64,000 bases of DNA, from assembly GCF_900167435.1 (NCBI RefSeq), contig NZ_FUWS01000017.1:24107-88106 (forward strand), written 5' to 3'. Below the pieces are notes generated by a model. That model was not told where the DNA came from. It saw only the letters and a program-made list of their open reading frames with translations, and ran no database searches. This DNA comes from Marinactinospora thermotolerans DSM 45154. Lineage in GTDB: Bacteria > Actinomycetota > Actinomycetes > Streptosporangiales > Streptosporangiaceae. Below, piece by piece: positions 8,633-18,289 of this stretch. A program made the translations under genes and the position numbers. Within the stretch, counting starts at the first letter, position 1; each line of letters starts with the position of its first letter.

Positions 8633-10712
8633 CGACGACCCGGAGATGGCGGTCGCGGCGCAACGTGTTCTGAAGGTCCAGCAGGGGCACCCCCGAGGCG
8701 CCGAGGGTGTGCCGGGTCCAGCTTCCGTCGGGGTTCATGTGCCACGTCGAGGTGGTGTCGGCCATCGCGAGATCCATCATCCCGACCAGCCGTGTCCGCT
8801 GCCCGGAGTCGATGACCCGGACCAGGGCCTCGACCCGGCGGTCGAGGTTGCGCGGCATCAGGTCGGCACTGCCGATCCACACCTCCGGGTCCCCGCCGTT
8901 CTCGAAGAGGAAGACACGGGAGTGCTCCAGGAAGCGGCCGAGGACACTGCGGACCCGCACGGTCTCGGACAGGCCGGGCACGCCCGGACGCAGCACGCAG
9001 CTTCCCCTCACCCACAGGTCGATGGGGACGCCCACGCGCGACGCCTCGTACAGCACGTCGATGAGCTCCTCGTCGACCAGGGAGTTGACCTTGATGCGGA
9101 TGCGCGCGGGCTCGCCCTTGATCTGGTTGGCCATCTCGTGCCGGATCCGCCGGGTCAGGCTCTCACGCAGCGCGTCGGGGGCGACGAGCAGCCGCCGGTA
9201 GTGCTTCTTGCGGGAGAAGCCCGTGAGGTGGTTGAACAGGTCGCTCAGGTCCTCGCCGAGCTTGGGGTCGGCGCTGAACAGGCCGAAGTCCTCGTAGGTG
9301 CGAGCGGTACGCGGGTTGTAGTTTCCGGTCCCCACATGACAGTAGCGGCGTAGCACGCCGTCGTTGTCCTGGCGGACGACCAGGGCGAGCTTGCAGTGGG
9401 TCTTCAGCCCCACCACCCCGTAGACGACGTGACAGCCGGCGTCCTCCAGCTTGCGCGCCCACTCGATGTTGTTGCGCTCGTCGAAGCGCGCCCGGATCTC
9501 GACGAGCGCGACGACCTCTTTCCCCGCCCGAGCCGCCTCGATCAGCGCCTCGACGATCGGGGAGTCCCCGCTCGTGCGGTACAGCGTCTGCTTGATGGCG
9601 AGGACGTCGGGATCGGCGGCGGCCAGCGCGAGGAAGCGTTCGGTGGTCGTCGCGAACGACTCGTAGGGGTGGTGGACGAGGAGGTCGCGTTCGCGGATCG
9701 CGGCGAAGAAGTCCTCCTGGGCCAGTGCCCGCGGCTCGGCCGGGACCATCGGCGGGTAGGACAGCTCGGGCCGGTCGAGGTCGGCGATCTGGTGGAGGCC
9801 GGCCAGGTTCAACGGCCCCGGCACGCAGTAGACCTCCTCCTCTTCGGCGCCCAGCTCCTCGCGCAGGATCTCCAGCACCGAATCGGAGATCGTCTCCTCG
9901 ACCTCCAGCCGGACCAGGGGGCCGAACCTGCGGCGCAGCAGCTCGTTCTCCAACGACTGCACCAGGTCGTCGGTCTCGTCCTCGTCGACCTCCAGGTCGG
10001 CGTTGCGGGTGACCCGGAAGGCGTGGTGCTCCAGCACCTCCATGCCCTCGAACAGTTGGGGCAGGTGCGCGGCGATCACGTCCTCGACGGGGACGAACCG
10101 CTCGGAGCAGGCTTCGAGGAACCGGGGGAGCACCGAGGGGACCTTGATCCGGGCGAAGGCGCGGCGGCCCGTGTGCGGGTCGCGGACGGTCACCGCGAGG
10201 TTGAGCGACCGCCCGGAGATGTAGGGGAACGGGTGGGCCGGATCGACGGTGAAGGGGGTGAGGACCGGATAGATCGAGTCCCGGAAGAAACGGTGCATGC
10301 GGCGCCGCTCGTGCTCCTCCAGCTCCTCCCAGCGCACGATGGCGATCCCCGACTTGGCCAGGGCCGGGGCCACGGAGCCGCGGAAGCAGTCGGCCTGGCG
10401 CACCACCAGCTCGTGGGTGACCTCGGCGATGCGCTCCAGGAGGGCCTGGGGAGGGTGGCCGCTGGGCGAGACGACCGCGACACCGGTGGCCATGCGCCGT
10501 TTCAGCCCGGCGACGCGCACCATGAAGAACTCGTCGAGGTTACTGGAGAAGATCGCGAGGAAGCGGACACGTTCGAGCAACGGGATGTCGGTGTCCTCGG
10601 CGAGTTCGAGGACACGCTGGTTGAAGCGGAGCCAGCCCTCCTCCCGATCCAGGAAGCGATCAGCGGGGAGGTTCTCTCCGCCCCGGGCCATGGGAACCGG
10701 TTCCACACTCAC
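8625..10712 (-). CDS. ppk1: Polyphosphate kinase 1
   Basis: A 695-residue protein matching PPK1 over its full length: N-terminal helical domain ([26 protein letters not shown]), head domain, and two phospholipase-D-like catalytic domains. Visible motifs include the autophosphorylated His in [13 protein letters not shown] and the ARFDERNNI segment. It makes polyphosphate from ATP reversibly. The GTG at 10712 gives the full length; an ATG 7 codons later is possible. It forms a unit with the downstream MutT1-like gene. Confidence 0.96.
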   Translation of the reverse strand: MSVEPVPMARGGENLPADRFLDREEGWLRFNQRVLELAEDTDIPLLERVRFLAIFSSNLDEFFMVRVAGLKRRMATGVAVVSPSGHPPQALLERIAEVTHELVVRQADCFRGSVAPALAKSGIAIVRWEELEEHERRRMHRFFRDSIYPVLTPFTVDPAHPFPYISGRSLNLAVTVRDPHTGRRAFARIKVPSVLPRFLEACSERFVPVEDVIAAHLPQLFEGMEVLEHHAFRVTRNADLEVDEDETDDLVQSLENELLRRRFGPLVRLEVEETISDSVLEILREELGAEEEEVYCVPGPLNLAGLHQIADLDRPELSYPPMVPAEPRALAQEDFFAAIRERDLLVHHPYESFATTTERFLALAAADPDVLAIKQTLYRTSGDSPIVEALIEAARAGKEVVALVEIRARFDERNNIEWARKLEDAGCHVVYGVVGLKTHCKLALVVRQDNDGVLRRYCHVGTGNYNPRTARTYEDFGLFSADPKLGEDLSDLFNHLTGFSRKKHYRRLLVAPDALRESLTRRIRHEMANQIKGEPARIRIKVNSLVDEELIDVLYEASRVGVPIDLWVRGSCVLRPGVPGLSETVRVRSVLGRFLEHSRVFLFENGGDPEVWIGSADLMPRNLDRRVEALVRVIDSGQRTRLVGMMDLAMADTTSTWHMNPDGSWTRHTLGASGVPLLDLQNTLRRDRHLRVVDG

Positions 10713-10879
10713 AGCTCGCAGACTCCCCCATCACCATGAACGACGCCGGAAGGGACGGTTTCCGCCCCGTTACGGACCCGAGTGGTCCATACCCGTTCCC
10801 CAGGAGTTTTGAGCAATCCGGAACGCCCTATCGACCGACGGCAAGGCGCCACGCCGGGCGACCCCTCACCTGAAGGTCG

Positions 10880-11806
10880 CTACACCGACCCCGTCCAGCC
10901 GAGGAACGGGAGCAGTGCGACGGCGTTGACACCGGTGTGCAGCAGGAAGTTCAACCACAGGTTGTGGTAGCGCGACCACAGGTAGCCGTACATCAGCCCG
11001 GCGGCGCCCTGCACCGAGACCACCATCGCGACGAGGACCAGCGGGTTGGTGTCGACGCCGAGCCCGATGGCGCTGGAGACCGCGTAGATCAACGACGTGA
11101 GCACGATCCCCGGCCAGCGCCCGTACAGCAGCGCCAGCCGGGACTGCAGCATCACCCGGTAGAACGCCTCTTCCAGCAGCGACACCGTCGCGAAGGTGAG
11201 CAGCACCGACAGCAACGGCTGGTAGTCGTCGGGGAGCCGGTCGTAGGTCGGCACGGGCGCGGTCCAGGGCGGGAAGACCGCGAAGTAGAGGTAGGCGGCG
11301 ACCGCGAACAGCCCACCCCAGCGCCACCCCTGCGGCACCCACAGCGCGAGCCGGGGCAGGTCCGGCCCCGTCGCCCTGCGCAGCACCCCCGATGACCCGA
11401 CCAGCATCACCGGAACGAACAGCAGGAAGAAGACCTTGGCCGTGTGATAGGAGAGGTCGACGAGGGAGGGGCTGATCAGCCCGAACACGATCTGGAGCAC
11501 CCGCTCGCCCACGGCGAAACCGAGGATGCAGGCGAACAGCACCATCACCTCGCGCCCCAGCGAGTGCCCTTTGAGCGCGGTGCGCAGCCGTTCCTCGAAG
11601 TCGTCGGCGGGAGTCCGCCAGGGGAAGAGCCGCACGCACACCATCCCGGCGACGACCGGAATCCACAGGGACCACAGCTCCCCCCGGGCGTACTCCTCGC
11701 CCGGGCGGATCCGGGTGTTACCCGTGGCGTAGAGCAGGACGGCCGAGGCGACGTAGACCGCGGCGCCCGCGACGAGCACCCGGCGTTGGGCGGCGATCGA
11801 GAGCAT
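10880..11806 (-). CDS. CPBP-family intramembrane protease, motif 2 lost
   Basis: A 308-residue polytopic membrane protein of the CPBP (CAAX protease / bacteriocin-processing) family. Motif 1 is intact (Glu212, Glu213, Arg217 in LEEAFYR) and motif 3 is intact (His290, Asn294 in LHTGVN). The motif 2 His is replaced: the region reads LIYAVSSA rather than FxxxH. It shares long stretches with the two upstream genes (GWRWGG, LQSRL, LMYGYLWSRY, NLWLN), so the three are duplicates. Activity may be weak or absent. Confidence 0.88.
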   Translation of the reverse strand: MLSIAAQRRVLVAGAAVYVASAVLLYATGNTRIRPGEEYARGELWSLWIPVVAGMVCVRLFPWRTPADDFEERLRTALKGHSLGREVMVLFACILGFAVGERVLQIVFGLISPSLVDLSYHTAKVFFLLFVPVMLVGSSGVLRRATGPDLPRLALWVPQGWRWGGLFAVAAYLYFAVFPPWTAPVPTYDRLPDDYQPLLSVLLTFATVSLLEEAFYRVMLQSRLALLYGRWPGIVLTSLIYAVSSAIGLGVDTNPLVLVAMVVSVQGAAGLMYGYLWSRYHNLWLNFLLHTGVNAVALLPFLGWTGSV

Positions 11807-11816
11807 CCGCGCCCCC

Positions 11817-12746
11817 TCACTCCAGGATCGACACGGCGGGACCCGTGATCAGGGTGATCACACCGGCCCGTAGGAGGATGTTGAGCCAGATGTTGCGGTA
11901 GCGCGACCACAGGTAGCCGTACATCAGCGAGGACACCCCGAAGGTGGCCAGCGACAGCAGGAGGTTGCTCGCGCCGAGGGTCCAGGGGTCCCCGCGCGCG
12001 ACGTCCTCGTAACCGCCCATCAGCGCGTAGACCAGTCCGAACACGGCCGCGGCGAGGACGATCCCACCGTGCCGTCCGAACAGGCATTCCAGCCGGCTCT
12101 GCAACATGCCCCGGTAGAAGATCTCCTCCGGGAGGGCGACCGCGAACAGGATGCCGAACAGGGTGATCAGCCACTCCAGGGAGAACGGGAGGAAACCGTC
12201 CCACTGGCCGGCCAGGATGAGGGCGAGGACACCGGCCACGGCGACGGCGCCGCTCCAGCGCCACGGCTCGTCGATCCGCATCGCGATGCCCGCCATGGTG
12301 TCGCCCTGCTCGGACCTGATCATGCCGGCGCGGTCCACCAGCAGCACCGGTAAGAGGAGCAGGAAGATGAAGCGCACCGCGGGGGCGGCCAGCCAGGGAA
12401 AGCCCTCGCTCACCAGACCGAACACGTAGGACATGATGGCCAGCCCCAGGAGGAAGCCCGCCAGGCACAGGCCGAGGAGCGCGGTCTCCCGGACGATGGG
12501 ATGGGGCTTGAGGGTGTCCTGGACACGCCGGTCCAGCGCCTGGTGACGCCGCGATGGGGTGAGCATGCGCAGCAGGAGAATGCCCGCGCCCATCGGAATC
12601 CAGGTCACCCAGAACGGGGATGGCCCCTCCTCGATGAGGGATCCCTCGACCGCGGTGATCTCCATGGTGGCCGTCGCGACCAAGGCGACGGCGAACAGGG
12701 CGATTCCCGCCCACAACACCGCCCGTCGCGCCATGTCCACCGGCAT
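11817..12746 (-). CDS. CPBP-family protein, probable pseudo-protease
   Basis: The 309-residue middle member of the tandem set, 10 bases upstream of the next copy. Motif 1 remains (Glu207, Glu208, Arg212 in PEEIFYR). Motif 2 has Tyr instead of His (FGLVY, 236-240). In motif 3 both residues are lost (LLRAGVITL, Arg293 and Ile297 instead of His and Asn). About eight hydrophobic segments are kept and the reading frame is intact. That suggests selection for a non-catalytic role such as binding or regulation. Confidence 0.87.
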   Translation of the reverse strand: MPVDMARRAVLWAGIALFAVALVATATMEITAVEGSLIEEGPSPFWVTWIPMGAGILLLRMLTPSRRHQALDRRVQDTLKPHPIVRETALLGLCLAGFLLGLAIMSYVFGLVSEGFPWLAAPAVRFIFLLLLPVLLVDRAGMIRSEQGDTMAGIAMRIDEPWRWSGAVAVAGVLALILAGQWDGFLPFSLEWLITLFGILFAVALPEEIFYRGMLQSRLECLFGRHGGIVLAAAVFGLVYALMGGYEDVARGDPWTLGASNLLLSLATFGVSSLMYGYLWSRYRNIWLNILLRAGVITLITGPAVSILE

Positions 12747-12912
12747 CCTCCCAGTTCAGGGTCCCAGTTTGCCCCGATCGGAACATTCAGTAGGAGAATG
12801 AATGTGGAATGTCGCGATTTCTTTTCCGGTCCATCGGAAATGGGCGGCACTGGGCATGGGCCCTCTGCCCTGGACGGCCGTCCACAACCACGGCGGGACG
12901 CCCCGCCGCAGG

Positions 12913-13854
12913 TCAGGCGGCCCCCAGCAGGAACGGGACCAGGCCGAGCGCGTTCGTACCGCCGTGCAGCAGGATCAGCAGCCACAGGTTGCGGTAACGG
13001 CTCCACAGGTAGCCGAAAAGCAGGCCCGCCGTCCCCTGGACGGTCACCACGACGGCGAGGTCGAGGCCCAGGTGGCCGATGGCGCCATGGCTGACGACGT
13101 GCATCGACGCGAACACCAGCGCGGACAGCACGATCCCGGCCCACCGCCCGAACAGGACCTCCAGCCGGCTCTGCAACCACAGCCGGTAGAAGAACTCCTC
13201 CAGCACGCTCGCGGTGAGGAAGGTGACCGTCATGACCACGACCGTGACCGCGTAGGGCGGCAGCTGTTCGGCGGTGGGCGGAGCGGGCGCCCACGGGGAG
13301 AAGACGGTCGCCCACAGGTAGACCACCACCGCGACCAGACCGCCCCAGCGCCACCCCCGTCCCGGACGCGCGCCCAGGGCTGTCGGCCCGGGGGCGAGAC
13401 GACGGTCGGGCCGCCACAGGCGCATCAGGACGAGCGGCACGACCAGCAGGAACACGACCTTGGTCAACGGATAGACCAGTGACGCCTCCTCGTCGCCGAG
13501 CACCAGGCCGGCCGACGCCTGCGCCGCCACGAACAGCGCCGAACAGGCCAGCAGGCCGAGCGTCTCGCGGCCGACCGGACGGCCGTGCAGACCGAGGCGG
13601 AGGGCGGGATCGAGGTCGGGGACCCGCGGCGGCACCGACCGGACCAGCAGCAGTCCGACGGCGACCGGTCCGAGCAGGGTCCACAGTGGTTGCGCGCCGT
13701 ACTCATCGGCGGAACGTTCCGCCTCGGTGTGTCCGGTCAGCACGAGGGCGAGCAGCGCGGCGGCGAAGACCGCGACGCCACCGGCCGGCCATATCCGGCC
13801 GGCACGGGCGGGACCGGTGCGCGCGTGCCGCGCCGCCTCCGGGGAATCGGCCAT
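12913..13854 (-). CDS. CPBP-family intramembrane protease, all motifs intact
   Basis: The 313-residue first member of the set. All three motifs are present: Glu219-Glu220-Arg224 (LEEFFYR), Phe248-His252 (FASMH) and His297-Asn301 (LHGGTN). It should therefore be the active enzyme. The ATG at 13854 follows an AAGGGGC ribosome site and gives the same length as its paralogues; a frame open upstream to 14337 was not adopted. Substrates of actinobacterial CPBP proteins are largely unknown. Confidence 0.88.
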   Translation of the reverse strand: MADSPEAARHARTGPARAGRIWPAGGVAVFAAALLALVLTGHTEAERSADEYGAQPLWTLLGPVAVGLLLVRSVPPRVPDLDPALRLGLHGRPVGRETLGLLACSALFVAAQASAGLVLGDEEASLVYPLTKVVFLLVVPLVLMRLWRPDRRLAPGPTALGARPGRGWRWGGLVAVVVYLWATVFSPWAPAPPTAEQLPPYAVTVVVMTVTFLTASVLEEFFYRLWLQSRLEVLFGRWAGIVLSALVFASMHVVSHGAIGHLGLDLAVVVTVQGTAGLLFGYLWSRYRNLWLLILLHGGTNALGLVPFLLGAA

Positions 13855-14410
13855 GGGAGCCCCTTCGTCGCCGTGGGCGGAACCCCCATCATCGAACGGG
13901 GCGGTCCGGGGCTCCTCCTCCCAGAGAAGGAAACCGGTGTCGTCGGTTCGGCGCACCATTCGCCTCCCCGCCGCGGTCGCCGGCCCGAAGGCGAGGACGT
14001 CCCGGTCCGCAGCGGCCACGGTGGCGGACACCGCGTCCGAAACGTCGTCGAGGGCGCGAAGGTCCGCGCGGCCTCTCCCCGCACGGGCCGGCCGGCCCGG
14101 CCGGCGTCTCCGGCTCTTCGCCAGGGGCACGGCGCGATTCACCGCGGAGTCAGGCCGGCCGGCGGCGACCACGACCGGCAGCCCGGCGGGCACCAAGGAG
14201 AGGCCCGCACCAACCCGCCGACCACCACCGCCGTAGGCAGCAGCCAGGGCGATCGCGTGGACCGGAACAGCAGGAGTAAGCGGCGCGACAGCGCCGGCCC
14301 GGCCGCGGTCCCACCCGGCGGGACGGAGGGGACGCACGTCGAGGTTCGCTGCCGGTGGACGTCGACGGGCAGGTCGGCGAGTGGCGGGACCGCGCCGGCC
14401 CGTGGCGCGG
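13855..14410. other. Gene-poor gap between CPBP set and repeat protein
   Basis: These 556 bases hold no gene I can support. The minus frame stays open upstream of the protease start to 14337 and includes a protein-like stretch (SDAVSATVAAADRDVLAFGP), but it has no ribosome site and is far too long for the family. It could be a decayed gene. The promoter of the protease operon should lie near 13860-13950. Confidence 0.4.
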
Positions 14411-16087
14411 CTACGTGGTGGTGTCCCACCCCGCCGTGTCGGTCCGCCACCCGTCCGGCAGGGCGACCCCGCCGGGCCCGCCCCGCGTCAACGCCTCCCC
14501 CAGTCCCCTGGGACAGGGCCCCTTGGCGGCACGGACGCCGTCGGTGAAGGCCACCTGGGCGCCCGTGAACGCGGCCCCGGCGAAGGAGACCCCCTCGCTC
14601 GTGAAGTCGGCGTCGGTGAAGGACACCCGGTCCCCTCCGAACCCGGCGCGTTCGAACGACACCCCCTCCCCCGCGAACCTGACGCCGCCGAATGACACCC
14701 AGTCGCCCGTGAACACGGCGCCCTCGAAGGCGGCCCGTCCGCCATCGAACGCGGCGCTGCCGAAGGACACCCAGGTACCGACGAACTCGGTGCCGGTGAA
14801 GGAGACCACGGCCCCGCGAAACCCGGTCCCGTTGAAGGACACCTGGTCACCCGCGAACACGGCACCGTCGAAGGACGTCCGGTCGCCGGCGAACACGGCG
14901 CCGTCGAACGACATCCGGTTCCCCGTGAACCTGAGGTCGTCGAAGGACACCAGCGCCCCGGAGAACGCGGCCCCGTTGAAGGAGACCCGGTTCCCGGCGA
15001 AACCGGCGCTGGTGAAGGTCACCTCGTCGCCGACGAACTCGGCCCCGGCGAAGGAGACCCGGTCGCCCGCGAACTCGGCGCCGTCGAAGGAGACCCGGCC
15101 GGCGAAGACGGCGCGGACGAAGGAGACCTGTCCTCCGGTGAAGCGGGCGCCGTGGAAGCCGCCGCCGTCGAAGCGCACGCCGGTGAAGTCATAGTTCCTG
15201 CCGCGCCAGCGGGTGTCGGCGCGCAGGTGGTCGCCGATGACGCGGACGATGGTGTAACGGACCTCGCGCAGGGCGGCGAACTCCAGTCCGGCCGCGCGGT
15301 GTTCGCGGACCTGGTCGGGGTCGGCGTCGGCGGGGAGGGGACCGGGGGCCGGGGCGTAGGGCATGCGCAGGTAGGCGCAGAGCACGTCGACGACCATCTG
15401 CACCAGTTCGTCGCGGCCCTGGGGGGCGTCGTCGGCGAGGTGGGCCAGGGCGTGCACGCCGGCGAGCTTGACGGCGGGCTCGGGGTCGCCCAACTGGGCG
15501 GAGGCGGTGGTGAAGCGCTCGGTGAACAACCGGGTGTCCTCGCGCACCACCGCGAGCTCGGCGCGGGCGTCCTCGGCCTCGGTGGTGCGCTGACGCCGGT
15601 AGTTGATGACCAGCAGCGCCACCCCGCCCAGCCCGGCCACGATCGCGAAGGCTCGGGTGGCGATGGAGTCCAGCGCCTTGGGCGTCAGACTGGCCGGCGG
15701 ATCCCACGCCGGGGTCCCCAGCACCCACCAGGCCCCCACCACCAACGCGGCCACCACCCCCACGGCGACCGCCCACGCCCCCAGGATCAGCCGGCCCAGC
15801 CACACCGGTCCGTCGCGTTCGCCGCGCAGCCGCGCCAGCCCGGCCGAGGCCGCTATCAGGCAGACGATCACCCCCACGGCGCGGAGCACCTGGGCGGTGG
15901 GAGGGGCCAACGACTCCCACGCCGCGACCGCGACCGGCCAGGCCAGGACGGCCGCGCCCGTGATCGGCACGCCCACCGCCGACACCGACAGGAGGAAGGT
16001 CCGGCGCCCCGCGCGCGGGAACACGGTTGTGAGGCGAGCACGTGGACGTTCGTGTTCGGGGGATCCGGGGGTCTGCTCCGCGCTCAT
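14411..16087 (-). CDS. Membrane-anchored 12-residue-repeat (pentapeptide-like) protein
   Basis: A 558-residue protein. Four membrane segments lie at about 30-57, 66-85, 98-123 and 145-162. A helical cytoplasmic region (about 165-290, KLAGVHALAHLADDAPQGRDELVQMVVDVLCAYLR) follows, and then from residue 321 to 517 about sixteen repeats of 12 residues with consensus VSFxGAxFxGDR. Databases would call it pentapeptide-repeat, but the spacing between Phe residues alternates 5 and 7. No enzymatic motif is seen. The ATG at 16087 precedes the first membrane segment. Similar proteins occur in Streptomyces with unknown function. Confidence 0.85.
   Translation of the reverse strand: MSAEQTPGSPEHERPRARLTTVFPRAGRRTFLLSVSAVGVPITGAAVLAWPVAVAAWESLAPPTAQVLRAVGVIVCLIAASAGLARLRGERDGPVWLGRLILGAWAVAVGVVAALVVGAWWVLGTPAWDPPASLTPKALDSIATRAFAIVAGLGGVALLVINYRRQRTTEAEDARAELAVVREDTRLFTERFTTASAQLGDPEPAVKLAGVHALAHLADDAPQGRDELVQMVVDVLCAYLRMPYAPAPGPLPADADPDQVREHRAAGLEFAALREVRYTIVRVIGDHLRADTRWRGRNYDFTGVRFDGGGFHGARFTGGQVSFVRAVFAGRVSFDGAEFAGDRVSFAGAEFVGDEVTFTSAGFAGNRVSFNGAAFSGALVSFDDLRFTGNRMSFDGAVFAGDRTSFDGAVFAGDQVSFNGTGFRGAVVSFTGTEFVGTWVSFGSAAFDGGRAAFEGAVFTGDWVSFGGVRFAGEGVSFERAGFGGDRVSFTDADFTSEGVSFAGAAFTGAQVAFTDGVRAAKGPCPRGLGEALTRGGPGGVALPDGWRTDTAGWDTTT
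14537..15127 (-). repeat. 36-bp coding tandem repeat (about 16 units)
   Basis: The C-terminal part of the preceding protein is encoded by degenerate 36-bp units; each translates as VSFxGAxFxGxx. On the plus strand the trace is the recurring GAAGGACACC / GAAGGAGACC followed by GGCGAACTC-like segments. The repeats are coding and imperfect, not a CRISPR array. Confidence 0.85.
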
Positions 16088-17549
16088 GAACGCACCGTAG
16101 CCAGGATCGCCCCTCGCCTCGAAGGCGGTATCCGCAACCGGCCGGACACGCCCCATGGCGTTGCGACGGACGACCGGGGCGTTCCACGCGTTCCCCCTCG
16201 CCGCGCCGGCCGTCCGGGGTGACGGCCATCGCCGTCCCGCCAGGTGCCGGGGGCGGTGTGGCGGGCGGGGCGGCGCGACGGGTTTTCCCGTCCTCCGTTC
16301 CGGCCTGCTCCGGCGCGTCCTGGATCGTCCGTGACGGCGTGGAGGTGGTCGGGCTCGTCGCGGAAGGAGCGGGGACGAGCGTGTCCGGTCCCGACACGCC
16401 GCAGACGGTGGGGCGGGGCGTCACGGCAGGGCGCGTTTCTCCCCGAGGTGCCAGGAACAGGTCCGACGCGGATGCGCCGCCTCCGTGGCCGTTCCCTGAG
16501 AGGAGCGCCGGTCGCGCCGTTTCCTCGGGTCTTCACGGTGGCCGGGTACGGCCAGGCCGCCTTCTCCGGCGCCGCGGAGTGGCCGACGGCCCCGATCACC
16601 CTCTGGTGAAATGTCGCTTTTCTAGAGAAAAGGAGTGTTTGGTCGTTTTTTCGGCGAAGGTGATGAGAAGCCGCGGGCCGAAGGGCGGGTGAAGCCGTCG
16701 AAGGACCTCACCACACTCCGAAGGGACGGCCATGGCACGGGGCTACTCGATGTTCGCGCCCAGGCAGGCCGGCGGTGAGCAGGGTGACGGCGCCCCGGCA
16801 AAGCGTCAGGAGGCGAAACGGATCACGAGCCGCCGTTGAGCCGGCGGACGCGCCGCGAGGGACCGGCCCCGGGGCGACGCACCCGGGAGAGGGAGGAGCG
16901 GGGACCCTTCCCCGTCCCCGCTCCCCCACGTGGCCGGGGACCGCCGGCCGGAACCGCCGGCCGGATGTCCTCGGCCCCGGCTCCGCCTGGCCCAGGCGTG
17001 GGGGTGCCTCGGCCGGCTCCGGGACGCGAACGATCGCGGACGCGGCCGGAGACCGCCGGGTACGGAGCCCGAGAGGAGGCGGACACCGGTCCCGAAAGCA
17101 CCACCCGTCCCCGTCCACCCCGTCCCGTACCGGCCGACGCGGCCCCCTCCCGCCACGACCACAATCGGCCAGGGCGTTTCCGACCTTCGTCCCTGGCCTC
17201 CTTCCCCTTCGTCTCTTCACCAGGTCGCCCCCCGGACTCCCACGGCCGGTTTCCGCCGGCGCGCCCCCGCTGACCACGGTTCCTTCCCTTCTCCGCGCTG
17301 ACCTAGGGGAGAGGGATGTTTACCCTCCGCAGGCGGGGCATCGAAAGGGCACGCGCCGCCCGGACGGCGCGCGGAGCGGGCCCTCGCCCCCCTCCTCCCG
17401 ATACGGCGCCTTTCTCCCCTCCGGGCGCCTGAGGGCCCGCTCTCCCATAACAACCCGCTTTGCCCTCACTCCGACCACAGTGCAACGATGACGGCGACGA
17501 ATCGCGACTCGCCCTCCTCGTCCTTCGGAGCTGGAAGGTCTCCGCCCAC
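16088..17549. other. 1.46-kb region without a convincing gene
   Basis: Several overlapping ORFs exist on both strands, but none has normal codon-position bias, a domain, or a partner. The region is full of short GC-rich inverted repeats, for example GGCCGG clusters near 16935-16975, and a small AT-rich palindrome CTTTTCTAGAGAAAAG near 16616-16631. One short ORF with a good ribosome site (16732-16839) is listed separately. Promoters for the flanking genes probably lie at the edges. Confidence 0.4.
16732..16839 (+). CDS. Possible 35-residue small protein
   Basis: A GAAGGGA ribosome site sits 6 bases before an ATG. The ORF encodes a basic peptide beginning MARGYSMFAPRQAGG and ending KRITSRR. 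The codons are less GC3-biased than those of the neighbouring genes. No family is recognised, and it may be chance. Confidence 0.2.
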   Translation: MARGYSMFAPRQAGGEQGDGAPAKRQEAKRITSRR

Positions 17550-17876
17550 ATGCACGCGCCCTGCGCCCACGACGCCCCACTCCTGGTCCCCGCTCCCGTG
17601 GAGATCGACATGGACGTGGCCGATGAGTTCGGGAGGCATCTCACCGAAGCCATCGCGGCCGGTCCACGCCGCGTCATCGTGGACATGACCCGCACGGTCT
17701 TCTGCGACTCCTCCGGCATCTCCGCGATCATGGCCGCGTTCAACCGGATCCACGCCGGCGGACCGCTCCTGTGCCTGGCCGCGCCCCACCCCCGGGTCCG
17801 CCGGGTCCTCACCATCGTCGGCCTCGACCTGCTCATGCCCGTCCACGCCGACCTGGACGAGGCCTTGACCGGTTGA
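17550..17876 (+). CDS. STAS-domain anti-sigma factor antagonist
   Basis: A 108-residue single STAS domain with the phosphorylatable motif FCDSSGISAI, where the Ser-Ser pair follows Asp as in RsbV/SpoIIAA. The partner would be an RsbW-type kinase that phosphorylates the Ser and so frees or traps a sigma factor. Candidate partners lie in this window at 35303 and 44364. The ATG at 17550 has a GGAAGG site about 11 bases upstream; an in-frame start 30 codons earlier is less likely. Confidence 0.8.
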   Translation: MHAPCAHDAPLLVPAPVEIDMDVADEFGRHLTEAIAAGPRRVIVDMTRTVFCDSSGISAIMAAFNRIHAGGPLLCLAAPHPRVRRVLTIVGLDLLMPVHADLDEALTG

Positions 17877-18289
17877 CGAGGCGTTTCCACGTGGGAGCGC
17901 GGACACCCTGATCCGGGCGCCCGCCCCGCGCTCCCGGGAGACGGCCCCTCACCGGGCCGGTCCTCCCCGGAGAGGATCCGGGGGGCGACGCCGCTCTCGG
18001 ACGGCCGCTCTCAGGGGGATCGGCCCGGATCACCCGTCGCGGGCCTCGCGTCCGTGCCGACGGCACCGGGCCGCGCCCTGGACGGCCGTGTCCGCTCGGC
18101 GGCGGTGCCGACGCCTCCCCGAAACCGCCCAGCGGGCGGGGACCGCCGACCTCCTTCGGTGAGCCGACCGCCACGTTCCCCTCACCATGGGCGAGGCGTT
18201 CTCCGACGTCACACCCCCGTGACGTGGCTCGTGGTGCCGGCGTTCTCGGGGCGTGGGCGGGCCGGGCGCCGGTCCGGGAGCAGGGGCGC
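17877..18289. other. Convergent gap with a small hairpin
   Basis: These 413 bases lie between the converging STAS and TetR genes. A CCCCGGA / TCCGGGG stem at 17965-17983 is a plausible terminator for the STAS gene. I see no gene in the rest. Confidence 0.4.

Noticed and set aside
13855..14337. N-terminal extension of the intact CPBP protease, or a separate gene
   Set aside because: The ATG at 13854 has a good ribosome site and gives the family length; the extension has no domain. A decayed gene remains possible.
14537..15127. CRISPR-like regular repeat at about 36 bp
   Set aside because: The repeats are contiguous, in frame, degenerate at codon third positions and encode VSFxGAxF units; no spacers.
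16775..17491. Plus-strand ORF of 238 codons in the gene-poor region
   Set aside because: Pro/Arg-rich, no domain, no ribosome site, overlapping ORFs in all frames look the same.
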